64,000 nt of DNA, from positions 593,842 through 657,841 of the forward strand of contig NZ_KB223527.1 in the NCBI RefSeq assembly GCF_000331575.1, given 5' to 3'. Shown in pieces: positions 27,819 through 37,348 of the stretch. Within the stretch, counting starts at the first letter, position 1; each line of letters begins with the position of its first letter. The DNA comes from Calidifontibacillus oryziterrae (GTDB taxonomy: Bacteria; Bacillota; Bacilli; Bacillales; Bacillaceae_J). The position numbers and the translations under genes are program-made. The notes beneath the pieces were generated by a model that saw only the letters and a program-made list of their open reading frames with translations, did not search any database and was not told the DNA's origin.

Positions 27819-30014
27819 CTATTCGTTACGAATTACTTCAATGGCATTTGTCGTTTCAACATCACTGATTAAAGAACCTTCAGCTTGGGATTGATTTTGA
27901 CCACCTTGGTCATTGTTGTCAGGTGAATCAATTTGACCTTGAACATTGATTGCTGCCGAAGTAGAAGTATTTCTTGATTGCTTCAATCCAAAATAGGCAT
28001 CTAAAATTCTCCGCCCGATTGTTTTATTAACAGCATCTTTATCAGTACTCATCCATGGTACAACAACTGAAAAAGCTACTTCCGGATTATCATGTGGAGC
28101 ATATCCAACCAAAGTCAAATTGTACGTATTATCACCGTAAAATTCTTTTTTAGGCCCATAGTAACGACTTTGGGCAGTTCCGGTCTTACCAGCAGGACTA
28201 TAAGGAGCGTTGTAAAATTGCGTATATGCTGTTCCACCTGCTTCTTGGTATACTTGCCGAAACCCTTCCTGAACACGTTTTATATATTTATCATCCATAT
28301 CAACTCGATTCAATACTTGTGGGGTGATTTGGTACACCACATTTCCTAGCTTTGAGTCATTGCTAGGTTGTCTTATTTCCTTTACAATTAATGGCTTCAT
28401 TCGGTATCCACCATTCGCAATGGTAGAAATATATTGCGCCATTTGTAATGGTGTATAAGAATCATATTGCCCAATGCTTAAATAAAGTAGTAAACCTGGT
28501 TTTGTTTCCGTACCTCTATAACCTGTTGCCTCGTTCGGTAAATCAATGCCTGTTTTTACACCTAAGCCAAATTGACTAAAATAGTACCGCATTGTATCAA
28601 AATACTTGGGATTGATATTCAATGCTTCGTTATATCGGTACACCGCATTCGCCATACTTATTGTTGTTTTAAACATATAAACGTTTGAAGATTTTTTCAA
28701 TGCTGTTAGATCATTAATCCGACCTAGCCTAGTATAAGATCCGGTTAATGGCGTATCTTTAATTTTTATTGGTTCATCATATTGATACGTTCCAATATCA
28801 ATTGCACCTGTTTGATAACCTGTTAAAATTGTCGCACCTTTTACAGCTGACCCCATTTCATATTGACTTGTCATCGTTCCAATTGAAAAATCCTGAACTT
28901 CAACACTGCCATTATTATCAATCAACTGCTTTCCACCTAGCGATAATATTTCCCCTGTTTTTGGATTCATCATCACAACAAAGGCCCTATCCAGCATATA
29001 ATTCCCGGAATTTTTTTTAGCTTGTAATAGTTCTTCCTCAATGATTTGCTCAACCTTTTTTTGTAATTCCATATCAATCGTCAAAACAAGATCCTGACCA
29101 CGTTCACCAGAGGATACAGGAACTGTTTCAATAATATTACCAGACTTATCTTTAATATATTTAGTTTCTTCCTTCGTCCCTTTTAATACATCTTCATACT
29201 GCTCCTCTATATAACTTGCTCCAATTCTATCATTACGGCTGTATCCTCTTGATAAGTAATAATCTATTTTTTCGGACGGTAATCCGCTTGTTACATTGCC
29301 TAATATTGTTTGAAAAGTAGAACCATAATTGTATTTCCGATCCCAGTTTGTCATAATATCTACACCTGGAAGCTCGCCTAAATTCTCGCTAACAACTGCA
29401 AATTCCTCTTGAGAAACGTTGTCTTTTATAATATTTATTGTGAGATCATAGCCACGATCAAGTTCACGCTTAATCTTAAAGATTTCTAATTCCTCTGGTG
29501 TAAACACGGAAAGATCACTAGCTGTAATCCGTTCAAGCTGAAGCTTATACAATTCACTATCCTCTAGCTCAGCAAATTCTTTTTCACTATATTTTTCTTC
29601 CGCCTTTTCAGGGAATTTTATAAGCCAATAATCTTTTAAATCCCGTTCATCCTTATCGGAAATATCATCAATCGGTACTTCAATATATTTCGAAAGCTTA
29701 GTCGCCACTTCCAATCGTTCTTTTTGAGTCGTCCCAGGCATTCGGGAATAGACGATGGCATTGACTGGTTCATTATCAACAATAACCCGCCAATTGCTAT
29801 CAAGAATTCTTCCTCTTGGTACTGGGTTTTTAACAATAATATTCTCTGTTCTTTCTAATTCCTTTTTATATTCCTCGCCATTAACTATTTGGACAACTCC
29901 TAATCGTAATATAACAATTGAAAATAAAAGGAAAACCGCAAAAAATAAAAAATTCAAGCGGAATGGTATATGTGATTTCTTTTTTTTCGTTAAATTTTCA
30001 TGACTTTCCATCAT
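27819..30014 (-). CDS. pbpA: Class B penicillin-binding protein (PBP2A/PbpH type)
   Basis: A membrane-anchored transpeptidase of the elongation machinery. A short cytoplasmic N-terminus and one membrane helix (about residues 19-44) lead to the PBP dimerisation domain (PRGRILDSN) and the transpeptidase domain with SAVK (MGSAVKGAT), SSN (KKSSNVYMF) and KTG (AGKTGTAQS). The tail after about residue 690 is Gln/Asn-rich. Length (731) fits PbpA/PbpH rather than SpoVD or PBP2B, and there are no PASTA domains. Assignment to pbpA over pbpH is uncertain. It lies between glyS and fur, not its B. subtilis location. Confidence 0.88.
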   Translation of the reverse strand: MMESHENLTKKKKSHIPFRLNFLFFAVFLLFSIVILRLGVVQIVNGEEYKKELERTENIIVKNPVPRGRILDSNWRVIVDNEPVNAIVYSRMPGTTQKERLEVATKLSKYIEVPIDDISDKDERDLKDYWLIKFPEKAEEKYSEKEFAELEDSELYKLQLERITASDLSVFTPEELEIFKIKRELDRGYDLTINIIKDNVSQEEFAVVSENLGELPGVDIMTNWDRKYNYGSTFQTILGNVTSGLPSEKIDYYLSRGYSRNDRIGASYIEEQYEDVLKGTKEETKYIKDKSGNIIETVPVSSGERGQDLVLTIDMELQKKVEQIIEEELLQAKKNSGNYMLDRAFVVMMNPKTGEILSLGGKQLIDNNGSVEVQDFSIGTMTSQYEMGSAVKGATILTGYQTGAIDIGTYQYDEPIKIKDTPLTGSYTRLGRINDLTALKKSSNVYMFKTTISMANAVYRYNEALNINPKYFDTMRYYFSQFGLGVKTGIDLPNEATGYRGTETKPGLLLYLSIGQYDSYTPLQMAQYISTIANGGYRMKPLIVKEIRQPSNDSKLGNVVYQITPQVLNRVDMDDKYIKRVQEGFRQVYQEAGGTAYTQFYNAPYSPAGKTGTAQSRYYGPKKEFYGDNTYNLTLVGYAPHDNPEVAFSVVVPWMSTDKDAVNKTIGRRILDAYFGLKQSRNTSTSAAINVQGQIDSPDNNDQGGQNQSQAEGSLISDVETTNAIEVIRNE

Positions 30015-30135
30015 TTTCCATCCTTATCTGTTGCACTGTATTGAATTTATCCCTTTTTTCTCTTAAGCTTCAAAAATATATATGATATAGATCATTATAG
30101 CATGTGTACGTAAAATCATTAAGTGTACAACAAAA

Positions 30136-30178
30136 CCAAAAAAATAACCTTGCTAGTATGCCTAGAGTCAAGGTTATT
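30136..30178 (-). terminator. Terminator of fur
   Basis: Minus strand AATAACCTTG and CAAGGTTATT arms with a 16-base loop, then TTTTTTGG. Confidence 0.88.
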
Positions 30179-30198
30179 CTAATTTATAATTATAGTAA

Positions 30199-30663
30199 TT
30201 ACTGGTCATCACTTTTATCTTCATTTTTATGGACACATCTATGACAAATGCCATGAAAAGTTAAACGATGGTCCTTTATAATAAAGTGCCAATCACGTTC
30301 AACTATTTTTTCAACATCACCTAATAAATCTTCCTGAATCTCGTCAACAGCTCCGCACTCCATACATACAAGGTGGTGGTGGAAATGTGCTGCACCTTCA
30401 GTACGTAAATCATAGCGGGAAACCCCATCACCAAAGTTAATCTTATCAACGATTTTTAATTCTGTTAACAGTTCTAACGTGCGATACACTGTTGCAAGCC
30501 CAATTTCGGGAGACTTTTCTTTTACGAGGAGGTATACATCTTCAGCACTTAAATGGTCTTCTTCATGCTCAAGCAATACACGAACGGTTGCTTCACGTTG
30601 CGGTGTCAATTTGTAGCTTTGAGAATGCAGCTGCTTCTTTATTCTTTCTATTCTACTTTCCAT
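30199..30663 (-). CDS. fur: Ferric uptake regulator Fur
   Basis: An iron-dependent repressor. The winged helix occupies the first 85 residues (SYKLTPQREATVRVL, GLATVYRTLELL), followed by the metal-binding HFHHHLVCMECGAVDE and a C-terminal CHRCVH, giving two CxxC pairs for structural zinc. ATG at 30663 (MESRIERIK) after GAGGGAGGGG; the frame extends 20 codons further upstream without a ribosome site. Length 154. It is more like Fur than PerR or Zur by the HHHLVCMECG region. It follows spoIIM, as in B. subtilis. Confidence 0.94.
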   Translation of the reverse strand: MESRIERIKKQLHSQSYKLTPQREATVRVLLEHEEDHLSAEDVYLLVKEKSPEIGLATVYRTLELLTELKIVDKINFGDGVSRYDLRTEGAAHFHHHLVCMECGAVDEIQEDLLGDVEKIVERDWHFIIKDHRLTFHGICHRCVHKNEDKSDDQ

Positions 30664-30756
30664 CGAAAAGACCCCTCCCTCGTATATCAATCTTATTATA
30701 ATCTCAATGAAAAACTGTGTCAATTTAGAATAATAATTAGGAAGAGATTATAAGAG

Positions 30757-30773
30757 TTATTATATTGTAATAA
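30757..30773. promoter_or_regulatory. Palindrome upstream of fur
   Basis: TTATTATATTGTAATAA, a perfect 6-5-6 dyad about 95 bp before fur. The fur gene of B. subtilis is PerR-controlled and PerR/Fur sites are AT-rich dyads, but this does not match either consensus well. Confidence 0.3.
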
Positions 30774-30779
30774 TTATAC

Positions 30780-31421
30780 TTATTTATATATTATTTCAAC
30801 AACACTTTTCATAAGAGAAGGAGATACATACGCTTCATAAGTTGACGCAAATCCTACTACCACCAATATTCCTGCCATCGTTAAGGTGTAACGGAAAAAA
30901 TAAGGTAAAATTGGGTCATTTATTTTTTTTACAAACTGCTGACGAATCATCCTTAATGAAAACGAGATCGATATTGTCCCGACAAAGATAAATAGAGGGA
31001 CTAAAATAAAATTTTGTGGCATGACGGATACGAACGATAATAAAAAACCATACCATCCCATTTGATTCACCAAAAATCCAACAGTAAACCCGACTACTAC
31101 CCCTTTTAAAAATAATAGGATTAAGATAATCGGTAATCCGATAATGGATAATCCTAAAATCCACATTAAACCGATATTTTTTACATAATGCATAAAGCTT
31201 TGTTTAAACATTAATGTTGAGTTTGCAAATTCACCATTCACAATTTGTCCAAAAAATCGATTTAAATAATAATATAAATCGTCTTTTTGCGAAAAGCTTA
31301 AGCTATTAACAATAATAGCCCCGAACATAACCCCTATTAAAAAAAGAATAGTTGTAAATAAGTAAATCGAAGAGTTTTCACGAAAATGCATATTTATTAT
31401 CGCTTTTAGCTGGCGAGTCAT
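30780..31421 (-). CDS. spoIIM: Stage II sporulation protein M
   Basis: SpoIIM is a membrane protein that tethers SpoIIP and SpoIID for septal peptidoglycan thinning and engulfment. The 213-residue product has five predicted membrane segments, with ENSSIYLFTTILFLIGVMFG near the start, LWILGLSIIGLPIILILLFL in the middle and SMPQNFILVPLFIFV. The ATG at 31421 (MTRQLKAIINMH) follows AGGGGGATATCT. Sigma-E expression is known in B. subtilis. No frameshift. Confidence 0.95.
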   Translation of the reverse strand: MTRQLKAIINMHFRENSSIYLFTTILFLIGVMFGAIIVNSLSFSQKDDLYYYLNRFFGQIVNGEFANSTLMFKQSFMHYVKNIGLMWILGLSIIGLPIILILLFLKGVVVGFTVGFLVNQMGWYGFLLSFVSVMPQNFILVPLFIFVGTISISFSLRMIRQQFVKKINDPILPYFFRYTLTMAGILVVVGFASTYEAYVSPSLMKSVVEIIYK

Positions 31422-31531
31422 AGATATCCCCCTATTAACCGATAGTAAAATCAAAATCTAGTTATTGTATTCTATGAAATTATCGGAAATCTATGACTTT
31501 TATTTTTGGTATGCGTAAATTCTTCATTAGT

Positions 31532-32728
31532 TTAATTTTTATTAGTTCGTTTTATATTAACTCTTCCGTAGCGGCCACCACCACCCGCAGTTACAGAAAG
31601 ACTCCCCTTCCTCGCTTGCAAAATGAACTGAGCTATCTGAGGGCCTACAATTTGCTGTAATTGCTGTTCTGGTACAGCATGAATGATATTCATTTCAGTT
31701 CCGAAATGATCTCGGAGCTTATTCAATGTTTTTGGCCCAAGCTTTGGAATAAATTCTAATGGAATTTGATGTATATAGGCTGGTCGTTCAATTTTATTAT
31801 CATTTAAGACGGCTATTTGTTGAACTTGTTTTAATTGTTCAAGCCTTTCATAAACCCCTTGTGTAACTCTTGTATGACCACACTTTGGGCATGGTTGACG
31901 ATCTATTATTTGTGTTAAGCATTTTTCACATGTCGTCCGATGATACTTCCCAAGCCTAGGGTCTAGTCCATAATTAACTATAATTTTTCTATTTTCTAGA
32001 TGATGAAGCGCTTTCCCCAGTTCTTCAAAAGTCGGCTCCTGCATCTTTATCACTTGGTATTCCCTTGCAATCTTACCTAATGAATGAGCATCCGAGTTTG
32101 AAACAAATGTATAGCGTCGAAGTTCTACTATTTGGTCCGCCATCTCAGTATCAGAGCTTAATCCTAGTTCTATCGCGTCAATTAACATAGGATTTAATGC
32201 TTCAGTTAGTGATGATTTTACGCCACTGCCATATAAACTTTTAAATGGTGTGAAAACGTGTGCTGGGATAAACAAACCACCTAGCTGCTTTATTTTCACT
32301 TGTAAATTCTCGGCCGTTTCATAAATACGCTGCGTACTTAACGTAATATTTTTCATTCGCTTTGAAAGCCAATCGCTTAATTCATTCATTGTTTCAAGTG
32401 TTGGCATATATGCTAAAACATGCATTGGCCCTTGACAATGTTCATCATACACTTCAATTTCAGAGCCTAAAATCAAGGTTACATTCCCGTATCGAAGACC
32501 GCCACCTTCTAATTCACTCATCTTGCCATCAGCAAGTAAATTTACGAGCTCTTGCAATACTTCTGGGACGTGACAGTCTATGACACCAATCATATCCATA
32601 CCTTTTATATTAGAAGCCTCTACTAAAATATTTTCAATTGTTAATGACTTTGCACCTGTAATTTTAACTGGTCGCCCCGTTTGGGTCCGACCAATATGTA
32701 TATGCAAATCAACAAAGTACTTGTTCAT
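31532..32728 (-). CDS. Endonuclease Q-type PHP-domain DNA repair nuclease
   Basis: EndoQ cuts DNA 5' of deaminated bases (uracil, hypoxanthine) and abasic sites; characterised members come from Thermococcales and B. pumilus. The N-terminus is a PHP metal site (DLHIHIG, IDCHVPEV, PAHVFTPFKSLYG, SNSDAHS), then a four-cysteine zinc finger (CEKC..CPKCGH, about residues 268-290) and a C-terminal helix-hairpin-helix (IPKLGPKTLNKLRDHFG). B. subtilis has the related YqxK. It overlaps the nudF stop as TAATG, coupling it to a nucleotide-pool sanitising enzyme. Confidence 0.88.
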   Translation of the reverse strand: MNKYFVDLHIHIGRTQTGRPVKITGAKSLTIENILVEASNIKGMDMIGVIDCHVPEVLQELVNLLADGKMSELEGGGLRYGNVTLILGSEIEVYDEHCQGPMHVLAYMPTLETMNELSDWLSKRMKNITLSTQRIYETAENLQVKIKQLGGLFIPAHVFTPFKSLYGSGVKSSLTEALNPMLIDAIELGLSSDTEMADQIVELRRYTFVSNSDAHSLGKIAREYQVIKMQEPTFEELGKALHHLENRKIIVNYGLDPRLGKYHRTTCEKCLTQIIDRQPCPKCGHTRVTQGVYERLEQLKQVQQIAVLNDNKIERPAYIHQIPLEFIPKLGPKTLNKLRDHFGTEMNIIHAVPEQQLQQIVGPQIAQFILQARKGSLSVTAGGGGRYGRVNIKRTNKN

Positions 32729-33279
32729 TATTTTTTTATACTCTCTTTCAACTGTAGGTATTGTACGGCATATATTGTTTTTGCATCGAAAATTTTCTTT
32801 TCTTCTATTAGTTTCTGGGCTTCTTCAAGAGTTACCTCTACGGCATCTAGAAATTCGTCGTCATCAAGCTGTTGTGTGATGTCTAATCTTTCAAGTTGAT
32901 CAGTATAAAACACATGGACTATTTCATTTGCGAATCCAGGTGACGTATAAAACGATTGAACTGGCACGATAGAGGTAGAATTATAGCCGGTTTCTTCAGC
33001 CAACTCCCTTTTTACACATTCAAGCGGTTCTTCTCCAGGCTCTAACTTTCCAGCTGGAATCTCATAAATAACACGTTCAAGCGGTTTGCGAAATTGGCGA
33101 ACTAACAGGAGCTTCTTCTCGTCCGTTAGCGCAATGATCGCAACTGCACCAGGGTGCTTTACGATTTCCCTCATACTTTTTTCTCCATTCGGAAGCTCCA
33201 CTTCCTCCAAATGAACTTTTATAATTCGTCCATTGTATATTTCATTAGTAGAAATCGTTTTTTCTATTAAATGATCCAC
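32728..33279 (-). CDS. nudF: ADP-ribose pyrophosphatase NudF
   Basis: A Nudix hydrolase splitting ADP-ribose to AMP and ribose-5-phosphate. The Nudix box runs from GKLEPGEEPLECVKRELAEE through TGY (about residues 70-93). The preceding MREIVKHPGAVAIIAL and following FYTSPGFANEIVHVF match B. subtilis YqkG. The longest frame begins at 33420 inside the divergent mciZ-like gene; a GTG at 33279 preceded by AGGGGATGAAAAA aligns with the known N-terminus (EKTI..), so I use it. It is translationally coupled to the EndoQ gene. Confidence 0.93.
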   Translation of the reverse strand: MDHLIEKTISTNEIYNGRIIKVHLEEVELPNGEKSMREIVKHPGAVAIIALTDEKKLLLVRQFRKPLERVIYEIPAGKLEPGEEPLECVKRELAEETGYNSTSIVPVQSFYTSPGFANEIVHVFYTDQLERLDITQQLDDDEFLDAVEVTLEEAQKLIEEKKIFDAKTIYAVQYLQLKESIKK

Positions 33280-33355
33280 TTTTTCATCCCCTAATGTTCT
33301 ATTTTTGATATTTCTATCATAAAGTCTAGCAAAGACATTTGAAAGGAGCTTTTTC

Positions 33356-33628
33356 ATGTTAAAGGTATATGTACAAGCTAACGGATTTAAAATGATAGGC
33401 AAAGCAAAAGATATATGCAAAAAGTTAAGAGAGTACGAAAATCGTCATATCACTGTAGTGGATTTTTTAAAAACCAATCAATGTACAGCAAATCATTCAC
33501 CATATACATTTTTATATGATGGTCATACCTTTACATTATTTACTTATAATAACGAAGTTCATAGGCTAACTAATTATTATTTATTATTTCCTTCTAAAAA
33601 TAAAAATAATAATAATAAAAATAAGTAA
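33356..33628 (+). CDS. mciZ: MciZ-like FtsZ inhibitor with C-terminal extension
   Basis: MciZ is a 40-residue mother-cell peptide of B. subtilis that caps FtsZ filaments and blocks Z-ring formation during sporulation; it is encoded beside nudF. This product starts MLKVYVQANGFKMIGKAKDI and continues CKKLREYENRHITVVDFLKT, aligning end to end with MciZ at KV, G, GKA..I..KL.EY and V.D. It then continues for about 50 more residues (aromatic-rich centre, Asn/Lys tail) to a stop at 33626. ATG with GAAAGGAGCT seven bases upstream; divergent from nudF. The tail is unexplained. Confidence 0.8.
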   Translation: MLKVYVQANGFKMIGKAKDICKKLREYENRHITVVDFLKTNQCTANHSPYTFLYDGHTFTLFTYNNEVHRLTNYYLLFPSKNKNNNNKNK

Positions 33629-33641
33629 TATAAAATTATTG

Positions 33642-33705
33642 TGGGTATCCATGTACAACATTTTGATAAGAAAGAATTACTTTGTTGAACATGAAACCCA
33701 CTGTT
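33642..33705 (+). terminator. Terminator of the mciZ-like gene
   Basis: GTGGGT..ATGT..ACA pairs with TGT..ACAT..ACCCAC across a 64-bp structure, followed by TGTTTGATTTT. Confidence 0.65.
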
Positions 33706-33735
33706 TGATTTTATATAAGGGAACTTCATTTATAA

Positions 33736-34926
33736 TTACATATACAAACCTGCTAAGAATATACCTAATGCTTCCTCATATATTTCGTCATATTGTGTGA
33801 GCGGTAGAGGATTCGTACCTAATCCGAGCTCTACTGTATAGCCTGGGCGGCGCCAATCTTGAATAAACCAATCCTTGTAACCAGCATAGCTATCTACCGT
33901 CCTAATTGGGTCGTAGCCACTAACTCGAGCAAATTCTTCAACAATCGTTCTTGCTTCTGGTGGTTCTAAATTTAAAAATCCCCAATAAATAACCTTTCCT
34001 TGTGTATGGAAAGCTAATACTCGATCAAAGTCCTTTCTCCTAGTTAACTCCGCCATTGCAATGGTCTCCGGTTCAGTTAACGGGCGTTCTCCTGGATAGT
34101 CTCTTGGCGAAGGTTGTTGAGGCTTTCGTGCTTGTTCTATTTCCCATCTAGCCGGGAACTGGTTATTCAGATCAACACCACGAATATTGGCTTTCCAGCC
34201 TGAAAAATTCCTGCTCCCGTTGTTAATCTCTACAACCCTACTTCGCCATGGCTCACCCTCTGGTGGTCCATCTATGACAAGATTTACCCCGTCTGGATTC
34301 ACCATTGGCACAATAGATAAAGATACTAGAGAATAATAGGGATGCATATATAGGCCTCGAATCGGTGTTTGATTTGTCAATGCTAACAAATAGTCATTTA
34401 AAAATTGCATGATGACAGGTGTGGTAATCCATTCATTAGCATGAAACGAGCCATTATAATGTACTTTTTTCGCACCATTTCCAATGTTAACTTCAGGAAT
34501 CGTGCGATTAAGAACAGTGTTGCCAATTGAGGGTATCTGAATAAACGGGTAAACATTTTTCAAACGAACTAGATGATCCATCATAATATCATAATCATAT
34601 TGTTGCTTCCCTTGAACTATTCTCCAAGTTACCCTTAATGGCACATTAATCGTTTGACCAACTCGAAGTAGTTGCGGATTAATATTTGGATTCACTAAAA
34701 GTAAACTATCTAAAGGCAAATTACGGCGACTCGCGATTGCCCACAGTGTATCACCACGAACAATTTGATAATTTGTTATGACAAATCCTGGTATTTTGAT
34801 CGATTGTCCTATAGAAAGCTGATTTGCCGGAATCCCACGATTGGAATCAATAATGAGCTGGAGTGGAACTTGGAACAATTGGCTATAATACCAATATGAA
34901 TCACCTCGTCTTACAGTTATATCCAT
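33736..34926 (-). CDS. LysM-M14 zinc peptidase, gamma-D-glutamyl-diamino acid endopeptidase type
   Basis: Predicted to cut the gamma-D-Glu-diaminopimelate link in spore or cell-wall peptides, like endopeptidase I of Lysinibacillus sphaericus and B. subtilis YqgT. Two LysM domains (about residues 3-46 and 50-96; GDTLWAIASR) precede a carboxypeptidase-A-fold domain with the zinc HxxE in FHANEW, the third histidine in LAFHTQG and the catalytic glutamate in YTVELG. Start at 34926 after GAGGGAG; no signal peptide, which is normal for these enzymes. 396 residues. Confidence 0.9.
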   Translation of the reverse strand: MDITVRRGDSYWYYSQLFQVPLQLIIDSNRGIPANQLSIGQSIKIPGFVITNYQIVRGDTLWAIASRRNLPLDSLLLVNPNINPQLLRVGQTINVPLRVTWRIVQGKQQYDYDIMMDHLVRLKNVYPFIQIPSIGNTVLNRTIPEVNIGNGAKKVHYNGSFHANEWITTPVIMQFLNDYLLALTNQTPIRGLYMHPYYSLVSLSIVPMVNPDGVNLVIDGPPEGEPWRSRVVEINNGSRNFSGWKANIRGVDLNNQFPARWEIEQARKPQQPSPRDYPGERPLTEPETIAMAELTRRKDFDRVLAFHTQGKVIYWGFLNLEPPEARTIVEEFARVSGYDPIRTVDSYAGYKDWFIQDWRRPGYTVELGLGTNPLPLTQYDEIYEEALGIFLAGLYM

Positions 34927-35058
34927 AAAAACAACTCCCTCACTTTTATTAAAAAATGAAACCATTCCTAACCAATTTATGAGGAAAAATATTACTTTAT
35001 TCTCCATTGTACGAGCTGAAAAATTTACTTTTTTAACTATTTAGTATAAAATATTTAT

Positions 35059-35073
35059 TAATAATAATTATCA
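35059..35073. promoter_or_regulatory. Fur box upstream of the FAD protein gene
   Basis: TAATAATAATTATCA matches the 7-1-7 Bacillus Fur core TGATAATNATTATCA at 13 of 14 defined bases. It lies just downstream of a -10-like TATAAA (35045-35050) and 26 bp before the start codon, a typical repressing position. Confidence 0.75.
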
Positions 35074-35098
35074 ATACATACATTAGGAGGAATAGTAA

Positions 35099-35662
35099 AT
35101 GTTCGATGTTGTTATCATTGGTGCAGGGCCTTCAGGTGCTAGCGCTGCTTTATTTACTGCAAAAGCTGGAAAAAAAACTTTGGTAATTGATAATGATAAA
35201 AGCGTAACAAAACGGGCCTGGATGGAAAATCACTATGGAGTAATGGAAATTTCTGGACCGGATATGATTGAAATTGGAAAAAATCAAGCTGAAAAATTTG
35301 GTGCCGAAATCATTCAAGATACAGTTGTTAATGTTGTAAAAGCTGAGTCAGGATTTGTAGTTGAAGCTGAAAATCAAAAATTTGAAGGAAAGCATGTAAT
35401 TTTTGCAACGGGTATGCTAGCAGATCTAGCGGAGAAGGTTGGATTAAATACTGTTCCAGGAACGGAGCCTCGCGTTAAAACAATTATCGCTGTGGATACT
35501 GCCGGAAAAACAAGTATTGATGGCATTTGGGCAGCAGGGACAATCGCTGGTGTCAGTATGCATACGATCATTACTGCTGGTGATGGGGCTAAAGTTGCAA
35601 TTAATATAATTAGCGAGCTAAATGGTGAACGCTACGTTGATCATGATATTTTAAAAGCTTAA
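35099..35662 (+). CDS. Half-size FAD-dependent oxidoreductase (thioredoxin-reductase-like)
   Basis: The N-terminus is a Rossmann FAD fold (VVIIGAGPSGASAALFTAKAG) and the C-terminus carries the second FAD motif (GIWAAGTIAG). The intervening NADPH-binding domain and the redox CxxC of thioredoxin reductase are missing, giving 187 residues rather than about 310. The frame is intact, with GGAGGAATAGTAA before the ATG, so it is a genuine compact family member rather than a remnant. The near-perfect Fur box suggests iron control, for instance in flavin-based ferric reduction; that is inference. Confidence 0.85.
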   Translation: MFDVVIIGAGPSGASAALFTAKAGKKTLVIDNDKSVTKRAWMENHYGVMEISGPDMIEIGKNQAEKFGAEIIQDTVVNVVKAESGFVVEAENQKFEGKHVIFATGMLADLAEKVGLNTVPGTEPRVKTIIAVDTAGKTSIDGIWAAGTIAGVSMHTIITAGDGAKVAINIISELNGERYVDHDILKA

Positions 35663-35690
35663 AAAGTAAATTTCTTTTCTACAAATGAAA

Positions 35691-35731
35691 AACAACGATA
35701 ATCGCATTGATTTGCGACCATCGTTGTTTTT
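35691..35731. terminator. Bidirectional terminator between the FAD protein and yqkK
   Basis: AACAACGAT..CGCA and TGCG..ATCGTTGTT arms, flanked by A and T tracts, between convergent genes. Confidence 0.88.
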
Positions 35732-35738
35732 CTACTTT

Positions 35739-35996
35739 CTATTTAAACTTCCGCCAATCTAAATCACTTTCACCTAATAGTTCTTCAAATGATTTGTTCT
35801 TTTCACGCTGCCTGCGCTCCTCACGCTTACGCTCTTCCTCTGCCTCTTTTTGCTGATCAGCTTCTCGTTTTAGCTGTAGTTGTTTTTCCTTTAGTTTTGC
35901 ATATACATTTTGATCTAAGTGATCAAGGACACTAATATTATCTTCGTTCTGCTTATTTTTTTCACTTAGCCTTTTCTGCGCTTTCTTTTTTGCCAC
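35739..35996 (-). CDS. yqkK: YqkK-family small charged protein (DUF3886)
   Basis: An 85-residue, highly charged, coiled-coil-like protein: basic start AKKKAQKRLSEKNK, a central Gln/Glu/Lys helix (KEKQLQLKREADQQ, EEERKREERRQ) and a conserved end ESDLDWRKFK that marks YqkK. Function unknown. Start is GTG at 35996 after GAGGTGATTATT. In B. subtilis it lies in the same yqk cluster near mciZ and nudF, so position supports the call. Confidence 0.85.
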   Translation of the reverse strand: MAKKKAQKRLSEKNKQNEDNISVLDHLDQNVYAKLKEKQLQLKREADQQKEAEEERKREERRQREKNKSFEELLGESDLDWRKFK

Positions 35997-36075
35997 AATA
36001 ATCACCTCAAAATTAATTATATCATGTGGTAGATGCGCATTAAACTTATTATAAGTAGCGGTTATCGAATAGAAG

Positions 36076-37266
36076 CTATTCTATATTTTCAATAATAGTA
36101 GCAACTCCTTGGCCTCCACCTATACACAATGTTGCTAATCCATAGCGATCACCGCGACGCTTCAATTCATGGATAAGCGTAACCAATATCCGTGCTCCAC
36201 TAGCACCAACAGGATGTCCTAAAGCAATTGCTCCACCATTTACATTTAATATTTCCTTATTAAAATGCAATTCGCGATCAACAGCAATTGATTGCGCCGC
36301 AAACGCCTCATTTGCTTCAATTAAGTTCATATCCTGTAAGCGTAGACCTGTTTTTGTGAGTGCTTTTTTTACGGCTTGAACAGGCCCTATTCCCATAATA
36401 CTTGGATCTACACCAGCGCTAGCATTTCCACGAACGATAACAAGCGGCTTTATCCCTAAGCTTTCCGCTTTCTCGCGACTCATCATGACAAATGCCGCGG
36501 CACCATCGTTAATTCCAGATGCGTTCCCAGCCGTTACTGATCCATCCTTTTTAAAAGCTGGACGTAATGCTGCTAATTTCTCCAGCGTCGTACTAGCCTT
36601 TACATATTCATCAGTATCAAAAATTATCGGTTCTCCTTTTCGTTGGGGAATTTGTACAGCTACAATTTCTTCTTTGAATTTCCCAGTCGCTATTGCTTTT
36701 GTTGCTCTTTCTTGGCTTGTTAATGCAAATTGATCCTGCTCATCCCTTGTAATTTCATATTTATCACAAAGATTTTCTGCTGTCATTCCCATATGGTAGT
36801 CATTGAAGGCGCACCATAAGCCATCCTTAATCATACTATCAATAACATTATGGTCTCCCATTCGATAGCCATCTCGAGCACCCTGCAATAAATATGGGGC
36901 TTGACTCATATTCTCCATACCGCCTGCGACTACTATGTCTGCATCACCGACCATTATCGCTTGTGTGGCTAAATGAACGGCCTTTAAACCCGAGCCACAT
37001 ACTTTGTTTATTGTCATCGCTGACGTTTCCTGTGGTAAATTTGCATTAATCATTGCTTGTCTTGCTGGATTTTGACCTAATCCTGCTTGGAGAACGTTCC
37101 CCATAATAACCTCATCTACTTGATCAGCTTTTACACCTGCACGTTTTAAAGCTTCTTCGATTACAACTGCACCAAGCTTCGGTGCTGAAATATTTTTCAA
37201 GCTACCGCCAAAGCTACCAATCGCTGTTCTTACTGCACTTACAATTACGACATCTTTTAATGTCAA
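36076..37266 (-). CDS. Acetyl-CoA C-acetyltransferase (thiolase)
   Basis: Condenses two acetyl-CoA to acetoacetyl-CoA, or the reverse in fatty-acid breakdown. Catalytic residues are Cys in [10 protein letters not shown] (about 88), His in [16 protein letters not shown] (about 350) and Cys in TLCIGGGQG (about 380). The 396-residue length and [17 protein letters not shown] favour the biosynthetic AtoB/ThlA/PhaA group over FadA. Start is TTG after AGGGGGAGATTATT. A FabG/PhbB-like reductase gene lies 2.2 kb upstream but is not adjacent, so a polyhydroxybutyrate link is only possible. Confidence 0.93.
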   Translation of the reverse strand: MTLKDVVIVSAVRTAIGSFGGSLKNISAPKLGAVVIEEALKRAGVKADQVDEVIMGNVLQAGLGQNPARQAMINANLPQETSAMTINKVCGSGLKAVHLATQAIMVGDADIVVAGGMENMSQAPYLLQGARDGYRMGDHNVIDSMIKDGLWCAFNDYHMGMTAENLCDKYEITRDEQDQFALTSQERATKAIATGKFKEEIVAVQIPQRKGEPIIFDTDEYVKASTTLEKLAALRPAFKKDGSVTAGNASGINDGAAAFVMMSREKAESLGIKPLVIVRGNASAGVDPSIMGIGPVQAVKKALTKTGLRLQDMNLIEANEAFAAQSIAVDRELHFNKEILNVNGGAIALGHPVGASGARILVTLIHELKRRGDRYGLATLCIGGGQGVATIIENIE

Positions 37267-37348
37267 AATAATCTCCCCCTATCCCTTTATCGATACTTTA
37301 CTATATATTTTCGGAACTGCTTACATATAATCCTTTTTACTAAAAAAA

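Noticed and set aside
30664..30779. PerR or Fur box for fur
   Set aside because: Only a TTATTATATTGTAATAA dyad was found; it does not match either consensus well enough to claim control.
33280..33420. A long N-terminal extension of NudF
   Set aside because: It overlaps the divergent mciZ-like gene and lacks a ribosome site; the GTG at 33279 aligns with the known family start.
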